From Lachnospiraceae bacterium (lineage in GTDB: Bacteria > Bacillota > Clostridia > Lachnospirales > Lachnospiraceae), in assembly GCA_017482485.1 (NCBI GenBank), contig JAFUMV010000020.1, positions 1-54,662 on the forward strand: a stretch of 54,662 nucleotides of DNA, read 5' to 3'. The position numbers and the translations under genes are program-made. Shown here one piece after another: positions 1 to 7,363 of the stretch; the stretch's first letter is position 1; each line of letters begins with the position of its first letter. Under the pieces are notes generated by a model. The model searched no databases and was not told the origin of the DNA. It worked only from the letters and a program-made list of their open reading frames with translations.

Positions 1-110
1 ATAAATGCTCTCGCATTATTACGAATATTCATTATTACAATCCCCCTAAGGCTTATTTATATATCATTATAAGTATACTAAATTCTCTCATTTACTTCAA
101 CTTTCGCTCT
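1..110. other. AT-rich segment of unknown origin before the pfl fragment
   Basis: This stretch is clearly more AT-rich than the pfl sequence that follows. Its translation in the pfl frame stays open but does not look like pyruvate formate-lyase. Recognisable PFL sequence starts at about 111 (YLNTLYNLG, compare HTLYTMG in E. coli PflB). The join may be a natural rearrangement or insertion boundary, or an assembly or contig-end artefact. I see no gene in it. Confidence 0.5.
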
Positions 111-1124
111 TACTTAAATACTTTATACAACCTGGGTGCTTCACCGGAACCGAACCTGACTGTTCTCTGGTCTCCTAGACTGCCTGAGACTTTCAAGAAG
201 TTCTGTGCTAAGACCTCTATCAATACCTCTTCTATCCAGTACGAGAACGACGAGATCATGAGAGTTGACCACGGCGATGACTACGGTATCGCTTGCTGCG
301 TATCTTCCATGGTTATCGGTAAGGAAATGCAGTTCTTCGGAGCACGTGCTAACCTTGCTAAATGTTTACTGTACTCTTTAAACGGTGGTGTTGACGAAGT
401 TACCAAGAAACAGGTTGGTCCTAAGTATCGCCCTGTTGTAGGTGATGTACTTGACTTTGATGATGTTTACAGCAAGTTCATCGATATGATCGAGTGGATG
501 GCTGGTGTTTATGTAAATACACTGAACATTATCCACTACATGCATGACAAGTACTGCTATGAAAGAGCAGAAATGGCTCTTCATGACAGAGACGTTAAGA
601 GATATTTCGCAACAGGTGTTGCTGGTCTGTCCATCGTTGCTGACTCCCTTTCCGCTATCAAGTATGCAAAGGTTGAAGTTGTTCGTGACGAAGACGGCAT
701 CATCGTTGACTTCAAGACAACCGGTGAATTCCCTAAATATGGTAATGACGATGACCGCGTAGACGAAATCGCTCAGGACGTTGTTCATAAGTTCATGACC
801 GCTGTAAGAAGACACCACACCTACAGAAATGGTATTCCTACAACATCCATCCTGACCATTACTTCCAACGTAACATATGGTAAGGCTACAGGTAACACAC
901 CTGATGGACGTAAGAAAGGACAGCCTTTCGCACCTGGTGCTAACCCGATGCACGGCCGCGATACTCATGGTGCAGTAGCATCTCTGTCTTCCGTAGCTAA
1001 GCTGCCTTTCAAGGATGCACAGGATGGTATCTCCAATACCTTCACAATCATCCCTGGCGCTCTGGGCAAAGAAGATCAGATCTTTGCTGGCGATCTGGAT
1101 ATCGATCTTGATCTGAACAAATAA
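111..1124 (+). CDS. pflB: Pyruvate formate-lyase catalytic core, 3' part (5' end missing)
   Basis: This is the C-terminal portion of the PFL core, which converts pyruvate and CoA to formate and acetyl-CoA in the anaerobic cytoplasm. The adjacent active-site cysteines (GIACCVS, codons at 294-299) are present, as are family blocks such as [47 protein letters not shown]-type STLTITSN and [10 protein letters not shown]. The protein ends with LDIDLDLNK and tandem stops just before the place where a normal PFL continues into the glycyl-radical domain. That domain is encoded separately at 1474. Homology begins abruptly near 111; everything upstream, including the usual N-terminal half and start, is absent from the window. 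An internal ATG at 258 is not a credible start because homology extends upstream of it. The core identity is secure; why the left end is broken is unknown. Confidence 0.9.
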   Translation, partial: YLNTLYNLGASPEPNLTVLWSPRLPETFKKFCAKTSINTSSIQYENDEIMRVDHGDDYGIACCVSSMVIGKEMQFFGARANLAKCLLYSLNGGVDEVTKKQVGPKYRPVVGDVLDFDDVYSKFIDMIEWMAGVYVNTLNIIHYMHDKYCYERAEMALHDRDVKRYFATGVAGLSIVADSLSAIKYAKVEVVRDEDGIIVDFKTTGEFPKYGNDDDRVDEIAQDVVHKFMTAVRRHHTYRNGIPTTSILTITSNVTYGKATGNTPDGRKKGQPFAPGANPMHGRDTHGAVASLSSVAKLPFKDAQDGISNTFTIIPGALGKEDQIFAGDLDIDLDLNK

Positions 1125-1173
1125 TAGAAAGCGGTAACCGCAGTTCTGTTATTAAGAAATATAGGAGTCTGTT

Positions 1174-1395
1174 ATGGACGAAAAAAAAGTGATCATGAGC
1201 GAAAGTGAAATGGTCGATGATCTCATCAAAATGCTGGATGCCGGAATGGCAAACGGTACAGGACACGTAAATGTGGACTGTGGTGATGGGAAATCATCAA
1301 AAGAGGTGCAGACACTCGGGTGTACGGATTGCTCCAGAACCCCTCTTGCCTGCAGCGTTCCTACCCTGCATCAGGGACTGGACGACTATCAGTAA
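1174..1395 (+). CDS. 73-aa cysteine-bearing relative of the PFL glycyl-radical domain
   Basis: This small protein lies between the PFL core and the glycyl-radical subunit, with its own ribosome binding site (ATAGGAG, 8 nt before ATG). Residues 14-34 (VDDLIKMLD...GTGHVNV) line up with residues 10-30 of the 80-aa subunit encoded at 1474 (ENLVSLLD...GGHHLNVNV), so the two appear related. After that point it diverges. The glycyl-radical loop RVSGYAV is absent and is replaced by a tail with Cys36, Cys50, Cys53 and Cys60 (GCTDCSRTPLACSVP). It therefore cannot carry the PFL radical. It could be a regulatory, protective or metal-binding partner of the split enzyme; that is inference from position and partial similarity only. 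I do not recognise an established family name. Confidence 0.8.
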   Translation: MDEKKVIMSESEMVDDLIKMLDAGMANGTGHVNVDCGDGKSSKEVQTLGCTDCSRTPLACSVPTLHQGLDDYQ

Positions 1396-1412
1396 ACCAC
1401 GACATGGCGTAA

Positions 1413-1438
1413 CTCAAAATCGGTATTCCGGTTTTGAG
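1413..1438 (+). other. Intercistronic hairpin between the two small pfl genes
   Basis: Ten-base arms (CTCAAAATCG and CGGTTTTGAG, one G-U pair) enclose a 6-nt loop. There is no T-run, so this is not a typical terminator. It may influence mRNA stability or the ratio of the 73-aa protein to the glycyl-radical subunit. Confidence 0.5.
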
Positions 1439-1473
1439 CTGCCCAGGCCTGAATAAAATAGGAGGAATTTATC

Positions 1474-1716
1474 ATGGCAGAAAATCATGCACAGGTTGAA
1501 AACCTGGTATCCTTACTTGATGGATATGCAACAAAAGGCGGCCATCATCTGAACGTTAACGTATTAAACAGAGAGACTCTTCTGGATGCTCAGAAACATC
1601 CGGAGAACTATCCTCAGCTGACAATTCGTGTATCCGGTTACGCTGTTAACTTCATCAAGCTGACACCCGAACAGCAGGCAGACGTTATCTCCAGAACATT
1701 CCACGAATCCATCTGA
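1474..1716 (+). CDS. Stand-alone glycyl-radical subunit of split pyruvate formate-lyase
   Basis: This 80-aa protein corresponds to the last domain of PFL and to the GrcA/YfiD spare-part protein. It contains [16 protein letters not shown], then [15 protein letters not shown] with the radical glycine at Gly55, then [17 protein letters not shown]. In a usual PFL this is fused to the core; here the core at 111-1124 ends just before it, so the two must associate to form an active enzyme. A strong AGGAGG precedes the ATG. Unlike E. coli GrcA, which backs up an intact PFL, this copy sits downstream of a core that lacks the domain, so it is more likely an obligatory subunit. A PFL-activating enzyme would be required and is not in the window. 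The alternative of a sequencing frameshift is unlikely because each part has its own start, stop and ribosome binding site. Confidence 0.9.
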   Translation: MAENHAQVENLVSLLDGYATKGGHHLNVNVLNRETLLDAQKHPENYPQLTIRVSGYAVNFIKLTPEQQADVISRTFHESI

Positions 1717-1881
1717 GTTGTGCGAACAGAATGATAAAAAAGCCCGGCGGAAGTTTACTTCCGATCGGGCTTTCTTTATCATTCTGATTCATAGAATCCA
1801 AAGGATTCTATGAACGAAATAAAAACGGCCGCGAATGCGGTCGAGTGCGCAAAGCGCACGATTTTTATGAGTTCGCACAAC
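1717..1881. repeat. Palindrome cluster flanked by 11-bp inverted repeats
   Basis: The outer arms GTTGTGCGAAC (1717-1727) and GTTCGCACAAC (1871-1881) are exact reverse complements. Between them lie the first terminator, a perfect 10-bp palindrome with loop AAA (CATAGAATCC, 1790-1799, with 1803-1812), a CGGCCGC/GCGGTCG stem (1826-1843) and GTGCGC-AAA-GCGCAC (1845-1859) followed by a T-run. The same stem order and TTTTTATG ending occur at 39862-39905. Confidence 0.7.
1737..1776 (+). terminator. Rho-independent terminator after the pfl genes (copy 1)
   Basis: A GC-rich stem (AGCCCG...CGGGCT with an inner GGAA/TTCC stem) at 1741-1772 is followed by TTTCTTT and preceded by an A-run. An almost identical copy lies at 1917-1956. 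Confidence 0.85.
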
Positions 1882-1916
1882 GGGGCCGGCCCAAAAGTTA
1901 ACTAAGGAGTAATATA

Positions 1917-1956
1917 AAAGCCCGGCGGAAGTTTACTTCCGATCGGGCTTTCTTTT
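1917..1956. terminator. Duplicate terminator (copy 2), bidirectional, end of mecA
   Basis: The same hairpin as copy 1 at 1737 recurs here with A-rich and T-rich flanks, so it can terminate in both directions. It lies just past the mecA stop codon. Near-identity of the two hairpins points to a recent duplication or gene conversion. Confidence 0.8.
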
Positions 1957-1978
1957 GCGCTATGAAATTTGTACAGCA

Positions 1979-2746
1979 TCAAATCTGTGCCAGAGTCTGC
2001 AGAGCCTTGTCGCCGCAGATCAGATCATAATGCTCCTTTAAATAGGCCTCGCTGCCGGCTGAGGAACGCTCCAGACGTCCATATTCAGAAACTACATTGC
2101 AGATGCGGTTAAAATTCTCGGCGGAAATGGCTTCTTCGCTGATTACGAGAGCGTATTTCCCGGTGGCCGTATTTTTGTAGAGCGAATTATTGCCGTCATA
2201 AAAACTCTTCGTCACATTCGCCAGGCGGATCAGATGGTGCATGGTGGTGAAGGAAAATACCCTTGCGCTGCCAACGGAAACCTTGTCGGTGCTGTCTGCC
2301 TTCTTTTCAGAAGATTTGACGGGGGCGCTGCTGTCGGAGGAAAGTTCTGCGCGGCGGCTTTCCTGGATCTGACGGAATAAATCAAAAATGCTGTCGGTGC
2401 TTTCCTGGCTGCCGGAGGTATATTCATCAGGGTCCATGTCACTCTCTTCATCATCCATGGAAGGTGCAAACTTGGAAAAACGGGTATCCAGCTCCTCCGG
2501 ATCTTCCACCTTGGTAATGATCAGAACGATGCAGTCTGAATTCAAAGGAATTGCTTCTATCATGAGCGGAATATCTTCCGCTTCGAAACCAAATTTGATG
2601 GCAGCCTGCTGCATCATGTCGCGGAATAAATTCTTCGCCTTTTCAGTGCCGTATGCAAGTTCACTGATCTTCAGCTCGCGGTCAGCCAGATCAGCCTTGG
2701 TGAGAGTACAGCGAATTTGATGGTCATTTACTTTTTCGATTTTCAT
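1979..2746 (-). CDS. mecA: Adaptor protein MecA
   Basis: MecA is a cytoplasmic adaptor that delivers substrate proteins to the ClpC/ClpP protease; in Bacillus it controls ComK. The 255-aa protein has the expected two-domain plan. The N-terminal substrate-binding part begins MKIEKVNDHQIRCTLTKADL and includes KAKNLFRDMMQQAAIKFGF. An acidic, low-complexity linker spans about residues 95-155. The C-terminal Clp-binding domain (VFSFTTMHHLIRLANV onward) ends with DKALQTL. It is longer than the roughly 220-aa Bacillus protein mainly because of the linker. It is monocistronic, transcribed toward the pfl genes, with an AAGGATG ribosome binding site and a leader of about 160 nt from the promoter at 2912-2940. 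Confidence 0.92.
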   Translation of the reverse strand: MKIEKVNDHQIRCTLTKADLADRELKISELAYGTEKAKNLFRDMMQQAAIKFGFEAEDIPLMIEAIPLNSDCIVLIITKVEDPEELDTRFSKFAPSMDDEESDMDPDEYTSGSQESTDSIFDLFRQIQESRRAELSSDSSAPVKSSEKKADSTDKVSVGSARVFSFTTMHHLIRLANVTKSFYDGNNSLYKNTATGKYALVISEEAISAENFNRICNVVSEYGRLERSSAGSEAYLKEHYDLICGDKALQTLAQI

Positions 2747-2911
2747 ATAATCACATCCTTACTATAGAATATTTCCAAAAAAACTGAGTGTGACGAATAA
2801 CCGGGTGATCGATTTCCGGATATTGTGGCGTCGGTGTACAAATGGAAGAATGCTCCAAACAGTACAGCAATGCTAACGAAATACAAGTAAAATGATCTGC
2901 CTGTGTAGGTT

Positions 2912-2940
2912 ATCATATACATAAAACACAACAAAGTCAA
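2912..2940 (-). promoter_or_regulatory. Sigma-A-type promoter for mecA
   Basis: On the minus strand TTGACT (2935-2940) and TATGAT (2912-2917) are separated by exactly 17 bp. The start site would lie near 2905, giving a long mecA leader. Confidence 0.65.
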
Positions 2941-2979
2941 GCAGGCAGGCAGTCTGTTTCATATTTTTTTAAGAAATGC

Positions 2980-3008
2980 TTGAAAATATTCCAGTCATTG
3001 GATATAAT
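2980..3008 (+). promoter_or_regulatory. Strong sigma-A-type promoter, divergent from mecA
   Basis: TTGAAA (2980-2985), a 17-bp spacer and TATAAT (3003-3008) form a near-consensus promoter. The first credible gene downstream starts 420 bp away at 3429, so the promoter may drive a small RNA or a long leader. Confidence 0.7.
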
Positions 3009-3014
3009 CAGAAA

Positions 3015-3120
3015 AGAGATGATTCTGAACAATCCGTGCCGGAGAGGAGGGTTGTCGGAATGACAGTATTTTGAAATCTTTCACGGGCGGGCAACAGACG
3101 GTTGCTGCTTTTATTTAACA
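3015..3120 (+). ncRNA. Possible small RNA or structured leader
   Basis: Downstream of the promoter at 2980 the sequence can form ACAATCC/GGGTTGT (about 3030-3056). It ends in a weak terminator-like stem (GCAAC/GTTGC near 3090-3105) followed by a T-rich stretch. An 8-bp hairpin (CAGAACAG/CTGTTCTG, 3130-3149) follows. The rest of the gap, to 3428, shows no convincing gene. No known RNA family was recognised. Confidence 0.3.
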
Positions 3121-3428
3121 CTTTTATATCAGAACAGACAGCTGTTCTGTCTTCTTCAATGAATCGGTTTCGTTTAGCGAAATCGTGTTGGTTCTCAACA
3201 TTATTATAGTATGAGAATGTCTTGCAGGGATATGTAACCTGTCGGAAAATCGGTTTAATCAATTTTTCCCAGAATCATAATTCACTATTTTATATTATTC
3301 ATTATGCTGAAAGGGGCATTGTTCATTCATCTCGTTATTTCTCCGTTTTTCAACCTGATCTGACAATTGAATATATATCACGTAGTTTTTCTTTTGGGAT
3401 GAAAGGCGGATCAGAAAAGGAGAACAAC

Positions 3429-3641
3429 ATGAGAAGCTTACAGAACGAGGCATGGGAAATACTGCTTGCGCAGATGGAGAATGAAGGAATCAGTTTCTAT
3501 ATTAACGGAAAGCGGTCCAATGCAAAAGACGTTGTCATGGAATGCTGTGTCTGCGAAGAGGCAGTATATATGCCGGATTTCGTGACGGACGAAAAGGGTA
3601 AGCTTAGGGAAGTCCGTTACGATGAAGTAAAAGGATGGTAA
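3429..3641 (+). CDS. Small protein of unknown function (70 aa)
   Basis: I do not recognise this protein. The start is set by AAAGGAG 6 nt before the ATG; the reading frame is open upstream, but only this start has a good ribosome binding site. The protein is soluble, mixed charged, with a cluster MECCVCEEAVYMPDFV near the middle and a charged C-terminus (EKGKLREVRYDEVKGW). It has no signal peptide or membrane segment. It stands alone between the unexplained 2980 promoter and the GH18 gene, and is followed by an inverted repeat at 3679-3730. The three closely spaced cysteines may be structural or metal-binding, but there are too few for a clear motif. Confidence 0.7.
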   Translation: MRSLQNEAWEILLAQMENEGISFYINGKRSNAKDVVMECCVCEEAVYMPDFVTDEKGKLREVRYDEVKGW

Positions 3642-3678
3642 AATGCTATAGAAGTATAGTCAATCCTGTCTGAATGCT

Positions 3679-3730
3679 TGCCGGACCGGCAGAAAAAACA
3701 GGGTGCCCCAACACCGTTGCCGGTCCGGCA
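3679..3730. repeat. 13-bp perfect inverted repeat
   Basis: TGCCGGACCGGCA (3679-3691) and its exact complement TGCCGGTCCGGCA (3718-3730) are separated by 26 bp that contain a small GGTG/CACC stem. Each arm is itself nearly palindromic. It lies after the 70-aa gene. It is terminator-like, but without a clean T-run on the plus strand. Confidence 0.6.
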
Positions 3731-3744
3731 TAAAATGTCGAATT

Positions 3745-3773
3745 TTGTAATGACCAAAACCTCAGGTTATGTT
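3745..3773 (+). promoter_or_regulatory. Weak promoter candidate for the GH18 gene
   Basis: TTGTAA (3745-3750) and TATGTT (3768-3773) are spaced by 17 bp, 27 bp before the start codon at 3800. The match to consensus is modest. Confidence 0.35.
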
Positions 3774-3799
3774 AAAATAACCTTCGGAGGGATCATACA

Positions 3800-5524
3800 A
3801 TGAAAAAAAATAAAAAAAGAAGCAAAAAGAATAAATTAATGAAGAAAATAATACCCGTGCTGATTGCTGTCGGGATGATTTTTATCATCGCAGCAGGTGC
3901 GGCGGGTTCATTTTTATATCAAAGGTATTCTTATTCCAAGGAGAAAGCGGACCTCAATGCGTATTATGGACTTTTGGAGACCGCTGATACGGCGATTATT
4001 CTGAACGATGTGATTCTGGAAGAAAAGGGAATTTTAAGAGATGGTCACTGTTATCTGGATTTGGAATCGGTACATTCCTATCTGAATGACAGATTTTATG
4101 TAGACTATAACGAAAAGCTGCTTTTATATGTGCTGCCGGAGGAAGTGGTGAGCGTTCCTCTTGGTGAGACTTCAGAGGATGGTTATGTGGCGGCCTTTGA
4201 GGCAGGAGAAACTGCATATCTTGCGCTGGATTTTGTGAAGAAGTATTCCGATTTTAATTTCACTTTGTATACAGAACCGAACAGAGTGCTTTTGGAAACC
4301 CTATGGGAGGAGCTTTCCACTGCCGAAATCAGCAAGGATACCGCTGTGCGTTTAAAGGGCGGCGTGAAGAGCGAGATCCTGACAGAAGTGGCAAAGGGAG
4401 ACCGGGTGAAGGTTCTGGAAGAGATGGAGACCTGGGATCGGGTTGCTACCCAGGACGGCTATATCGGCTATGTGGAGAAAAAGCGGCTGACCGATTTCAA
4501 GACAGAGACAGCCATAAAAGATACAGGATATGTGGAGCCTGATTATGGAAGTAATACGAGGGATTATAAGATCAATCTTTCCTGGCATCAGATAAGTGCA
4601 GAGGCAGGCAACAGCACATTCCCGGGAGTTATGGATGGCGTTACCTGTGTGAATGTGATTTCGCCTACCTGGTTTTTCCTTTACGATAATGAAGGAACTG
4701 TAAGAAGCATTGCGAGCAAAGAATATGTGGATACCGCACACGCGAGAGGACTGGAAGTGTGGGCGCTGGTGGATGACTTTACGCATAAGTCTGATAACGG
4801 TGTGGAGACGCAGGAAGTGCTGTCTTATACGAGTAAGAGAAAGCTTGTGATTGATACGCTGATGTCCGAAGCGGAACGCTGTGGCTTTGACGGCATTAAT
4901 GTTGACTTCGAGAGAGTTACGGAAGAAGCCGGAGAAGATTATATCCAGTTTATCAGGGAACTGGCAATGGAATGCCGCAGCCGTGGTCTGGTGCTTTCTG
5001 TTGATAATTATGTTCCCCGCAATTTCAACGCTCACTATGAATGGAAAGAACAGGGAATCATGGCCGATTACGTGATTATTATGGGCTATGATGAGCACTG
5101 GGCGGGCTGTGAAGAAGCAGGTTCGGTGGCTTCTCTTGGATATGTGGAAGAAGGCATTCAGAAGATGGTTGAGGTGGTCCCTTCCCGGAAGGTGATCAAT
5201 GCGCTGCCTTTGTATACAAGAATCTGGAATACCGATTCTGAGGGAAAAGTGACGAGTCAGGCCGTTGGAATCAAGACCGCATCCGATTATCTCATCAATA
5301 ATCGTGTGGCTTATGAATGGGATGAGGCGACAGGACAGAACTATGCCGAGTTTACATCAGACGGTGATCTGGTTCAGGTGTGGCTGGAGGACGAACAGTC
5401 CATTGCAGCCAAGATCAGTGTGATGAAACATTATAATCTGGGCGGTGTTGCTACCTGGAAACTGGGATTTGATGATGGAAGAGAGAATATATGGAGCGTG
5501 ATTGCTGCATTTTTGGCGGATTGA
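3800..5524 (+). CDS. Membrane-anchored GH18 glycoside hydrolase with SH3 domain
   Basis: The protein has a lysine-rich N-terminus and one membrane anchor (about residues 14-37, IIPVLIAVGMIFIIAAGAAG). A copper-amine-oxidase-N-like region (about 50-165) follows, then a bacterial SH3 domain (about 178-236, AVRLKGGVKSEILTEVAKGD). The catalytic domain is GH18 (about 250-574). The GH18 signature appears as FDGINVDFE at 363-371, with Glu371 as the expected acid. The architecture is like that of YaaH/YdhD-type peptidoglycan or spore-cortex hydrolases, so it likely cleaves N-acetylglucosamine-containing wall polymer outside the membrane. A GGAGGG site precedes the ATG. A cell-wall amidase lies just downstream, and the two probably act on the same wall. 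The exact substrate cannot be told from sequence. Confidence 0.88.
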   Translation: MKKNKKRSKKNKLMKKIIPVLIAVGMIFIIAAGAAGSFLYQRYSYSKEKADLNAYYGLLETADTAIILNDVILEEKGILRDGHCYLDLESVHSYLNDRFYVDYNEKLLLYVLPEEVVSVPLGETSEDGYVAAFEAGETAYLALDFVKKYSDFNFTLYTEPNRVLLETLWEELSTAEISKDTAVRLKGGVKSEILTEVAKGDRVKVLEEMETWDRVATQDGYIGYVEKKRLTDFKTETAIKDTGYVEPDYGSNTRDYKINLSWHQISAEAGNSTFPGVMDGVTCVNVISPTWFFLYDNEGTVRSIASKEYVDTAHARGLEVWALVDDFTHKSDNGVETQEVLSYTSKRKLVIDTLMSEAERCGFDGINVDFERVTEEAGEDYIQFIRELAMECRSRGLVLSVDNYVPRNFNAHYEWKEQGIMADYVIIMGYDEHWAGCEEAGSVASLGYVEEGIQKMVEVVPSRKVINALPLYTRIWNTDSEGKVTSQAVGIKTASDYLINNRVAYEWDEATGQNYAEFTSDGDLVQVWLEDEQSIAAKISVMKHYNLGGVATWKLGFDDGRENIWSVIAAFLAD

Positions 5525-5606
5525 TTTTGTAATAAAGAAAAAATACTGTCATACAATGAAAAAAAGAACTTTCCGGGACGAAAATCGTTTTGGAGGGAGG
5601 GCTTTG

Positions 5607-6380
5607 ATGAGACAAAACTGGCAGTATGAGATCATAAAGCTTTTGGGGACGGCGGTCTTTCTGACTGCCGTCTTTTTTGCGGGCAGACAGGCAGCGGTAC
5701 TGGTTAACGGTGTGGTTCAGACAAAAGAAGAAAATCAGACACAGGAACAGAAGATAGATGACTATTCCAAAATGCAGAAATATTGTGTTGTTGTTGATGC
5801 GGGACATGGCGGTGATGATCCGGGAAAGGTGGGCGTAAACGGAGCGTTGGAAAAAGATATCAATCTGACAATTGCCAAACGCCTGGCCATTCTTCTGGAA
5901 CAGTCCGATGTGAAAGTGATTTTGACGCGGGAGAACGACGAAGGGCTGAATGATGCCGGGGCGTCTCAGAAAAAGGTGCAGGATATGAAACGACGAATTG
6001 CCAAAATGGAAGAGGCAAAACCGGATCTGGTGGTGAGCATCCATCAAAACAGCTATGATGGCCCATCTATCAGGGGGGCTCAGGTCTTCTACTATACAAC
6101 AAGCACAGAAGGAAAGGCGTTGGCCGATATCATTCAGAATCGGATGGTACAGGGGCTGGACCCGACAAATCACCGGGTGGCGAAAGCCAATGACAGTTAT
6201 TATCTTTTAAAAAAGACATCCAGCCCCATTGTGATTGTGGAATGCGGCTTTTTATCAAATCCTGAGGAGGCAGAGCTTCTTTGTGATACCGTCTATCAGG
6301 AACGGGTGGCCTGGCAGGTACATATGGGCATATTGCAATATTTGCACGCCAATGTCAAAGCGCATCCAGAAACGCTCTGA
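5607..6380 (+). CDS. N-acetylmuramoyl-L-alanine amidase (CwlD-like)
   Basis: Amidase_3-family zinc enzyme that cuts the bond between muramic acid and the first L-alanine of peptidoglycan. One N-terminal membrane segment (about residues 10-28) is followed by the catalytic domain starting VVVDAGHGGDDPG. It contains the zinc ligands His in AGHGG, Glu in ALEKDINL and His in VSIHQNS, and the catalytic Glu in IVECGFLSN. At 257 aa it is close to the size of CwlD, which forms muramic lactam in spore cortex; a vegetative role is also possible. The ATG at 5607 is chosen because TGGAGGGAGGG lies just upstream; an in-frame ATG at 5502 would overlap the GH18 gene. The 3' end overlaps the convergent LysR gene by 26 bp. 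Confidence 0.88.
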   Translation: MRQNWQYEIIKLLGTAVFLTAVFFAGRQAAVLVNGVVQTKEENQTQEQKIDDYSKMQKYCVVVDAGHGGDDPGKVGVNGALEKDINLTIAKRLAILLEQSDVKVILTRENDEGLNDAGASQKKVQDMKRRIAKMEEAKPDLVVSIHQNSYDGPSIRGAQVFYYTTSTEGKALADIIQNRMVQGLDPTNHRVAKANDSYYLLKKTSSPIVIVECGFLSNPEEAELLCDTVYQERVAWQVHMGILQYLHANVKAHPETL

Positions 6381-7224
6381 GAGGAAGAGAAACACGTCGC
6401 TTGTTACTGTAAATAACCTGAATACTCATCCGAATCTGGTAGTTGTCCACAGAAATCAGAGAAATCTGTCCATCTTTCAACGGCTTGTTCAGCGTGATGG
6501 AAGGCAGCAGGCCGATGGCGTGCTGGGTGGAGACTGCCTGGATGATATACGGACTATATCCGATTTCGGTGACACACTGCAGATACTGGCCGCGGGCAGC
6601 CAGCTCACTTTCAAACACCTGTCTGTAATTGCAGCCGCTTTCGGTGAGGATGAAGCGTTCCTGCAAAAGACGTTCCAGGGACACTTTTTTTTCGGAAGCG
6701 AGTGGATGATCCGAAGCGCAGAAAAAGGAAATATCTACCGGATATTCCCGGGCAGTGACCATGTCGGGGCGGGTCAGCTTATTATCCAGCAGGAAAATAA
6801 GATCGAATTTTCCTTTGTCGAGAAATTCCAGAGCCTGGTGGGTGGTAACAATCTGCAGCTTTAAGGATACATTAGGGTAGTTATTTTGGAAGTTTTGAAA
6901 AATGTAGGAGTAGTCGGAAGCGCAGATTGTCTCCATAATACCGATATTCAGTTCTCCCTCGGGTTCGCCTGACAAAGAAAAATGTTCGAGTGCCATGGAC
7001 TCATATTTAATAATTTGATAAGCGTATTGGAGAAATTCTCTGCCGGTGGCGGACAAAACGACCTTTTTTCCGTTTCTGTCGAACAAACTGCACTGCAGAT
7101 CGGATTCCAGCTGCTGAATTTGCATGGTCACGGTTGATTGGGCATATCCCAGTTCCTGAGCAGCCTTGGTGAAATTTCCCAGTTCCGCAACGCGGACGAA
7201 CGTGCGAATATTCTTGATTTCCAT
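6355..7224 (-). CDS. LysR-family transcriptional regulator
   Basis: Classic LysR plan. The winged helix-turn-helix occupies about residues 1-60 (MEIKNIRTFVRVAELGNFTKAAQELGYAQSTVTMQIQQLE). The periplasmic-binding-protein-like effector domain covers about 90-289. The gene is divergent from cyuA across a 254-bp gap that holds a dyad operator candidate overlapping its own promoter. It is therefore likely autoregulated and likely controls cyuA, perhaps with the opp genes behind it, in response to a cysteine- or sulfur-related signal. The ligand is inferred only from the neighbourhood. The ATG has AAAGGA upstream. Confidence 0.88.
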   Translation of the reverse strand: MEIKNIRTFVRVAELGNFTKAAQELGYAQSTVTMQIQQLESDLQCSLFDRNGKKVVLSATGREFLQYAYQIIKYESMALEHFSLSGEPEGELNIGIMETICASDYSYIFQNFQNNYPNVSLKLQIVTTHQALEFLDKGKFDLIFLLDNKLTRPDMVTAREYPVDISFFCASDHPLASEKKVSLERLLQERFILTESGCNYRQVFESELAARGQYLQCVTEIGYSPYIIQAVSTQHAIGLLPSITLNKPLKDGQISLISVDNYQIRMSIQVIYSNKRRVSLPLRAFLDAL

Positions 7225-7263
7225 ATATGAGTTCCTTTCTACACGAAATTGTGAATGATGTGT

Positions 7264-7284
7264 CTTATCAAAAAAAGTGATAAG
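7264..7284. promoter_or_regulatory. LysR operator candidate
   Basis: CTTATCA (7264-7270) and TGATAAG (7278-7284) form a perfect 7-bp dyad with a 7-bp centre, containing an ATC-N9-GAT core of the T-N11-A type. It lies just downstream of the lysR -10 box, which fits autorepression and divergent control of cyuA. Confidence 0.6.
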
Positions 7285-7288
7285 TATT

Positions 7289-7317
7289 ATTATACATTCC
7301 TATTTTTCATATCGCAA
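7289..7317 (-). promoter_or_regulatory. Promoter of the lysR gene
   Basis: On the minus strand TTGCGA (7312-7317) and TATAAT (7289-7294) are 17 bp apart. On the plus strand a TATACT -10 element at 7327-7332 is a candidate for cyuA, but without a good -35 box, as is common for activated promoters. Confidence 0.6.
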
Positions 7318-7363
7318 GTATTGTGCTATACTAAAACACATATTTTAATCATTTAAAGTAGTA

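Noticed and set aside
111-1716. A sequencing frameshift as the cause of the split PFL
   Set aside because: The pieces are separated by a further gene and each has its own ribosome binding site, start and stop; tandem stops end the core.
2743-2940. A 65-codon minus-strand frame upstream of mecA
   Set aside because: It runs into the mecA promoter at its 5' end and overlaps the mecA start, so it cannot be properly expressed.
3008-3262. An 84-codon minus-strand frame opposite the candidate small RNA
   Set aside because: No ribosome binding site, no protein similarity, and it overlaps the plus-strand promoter region.
4352-6173. Long reading frames on the minus strand across the GH18 and amidase genes
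   Set aside because: They are shadows of well-identified plus-strand genes, with no ribosome binding site and no recognisable protein.
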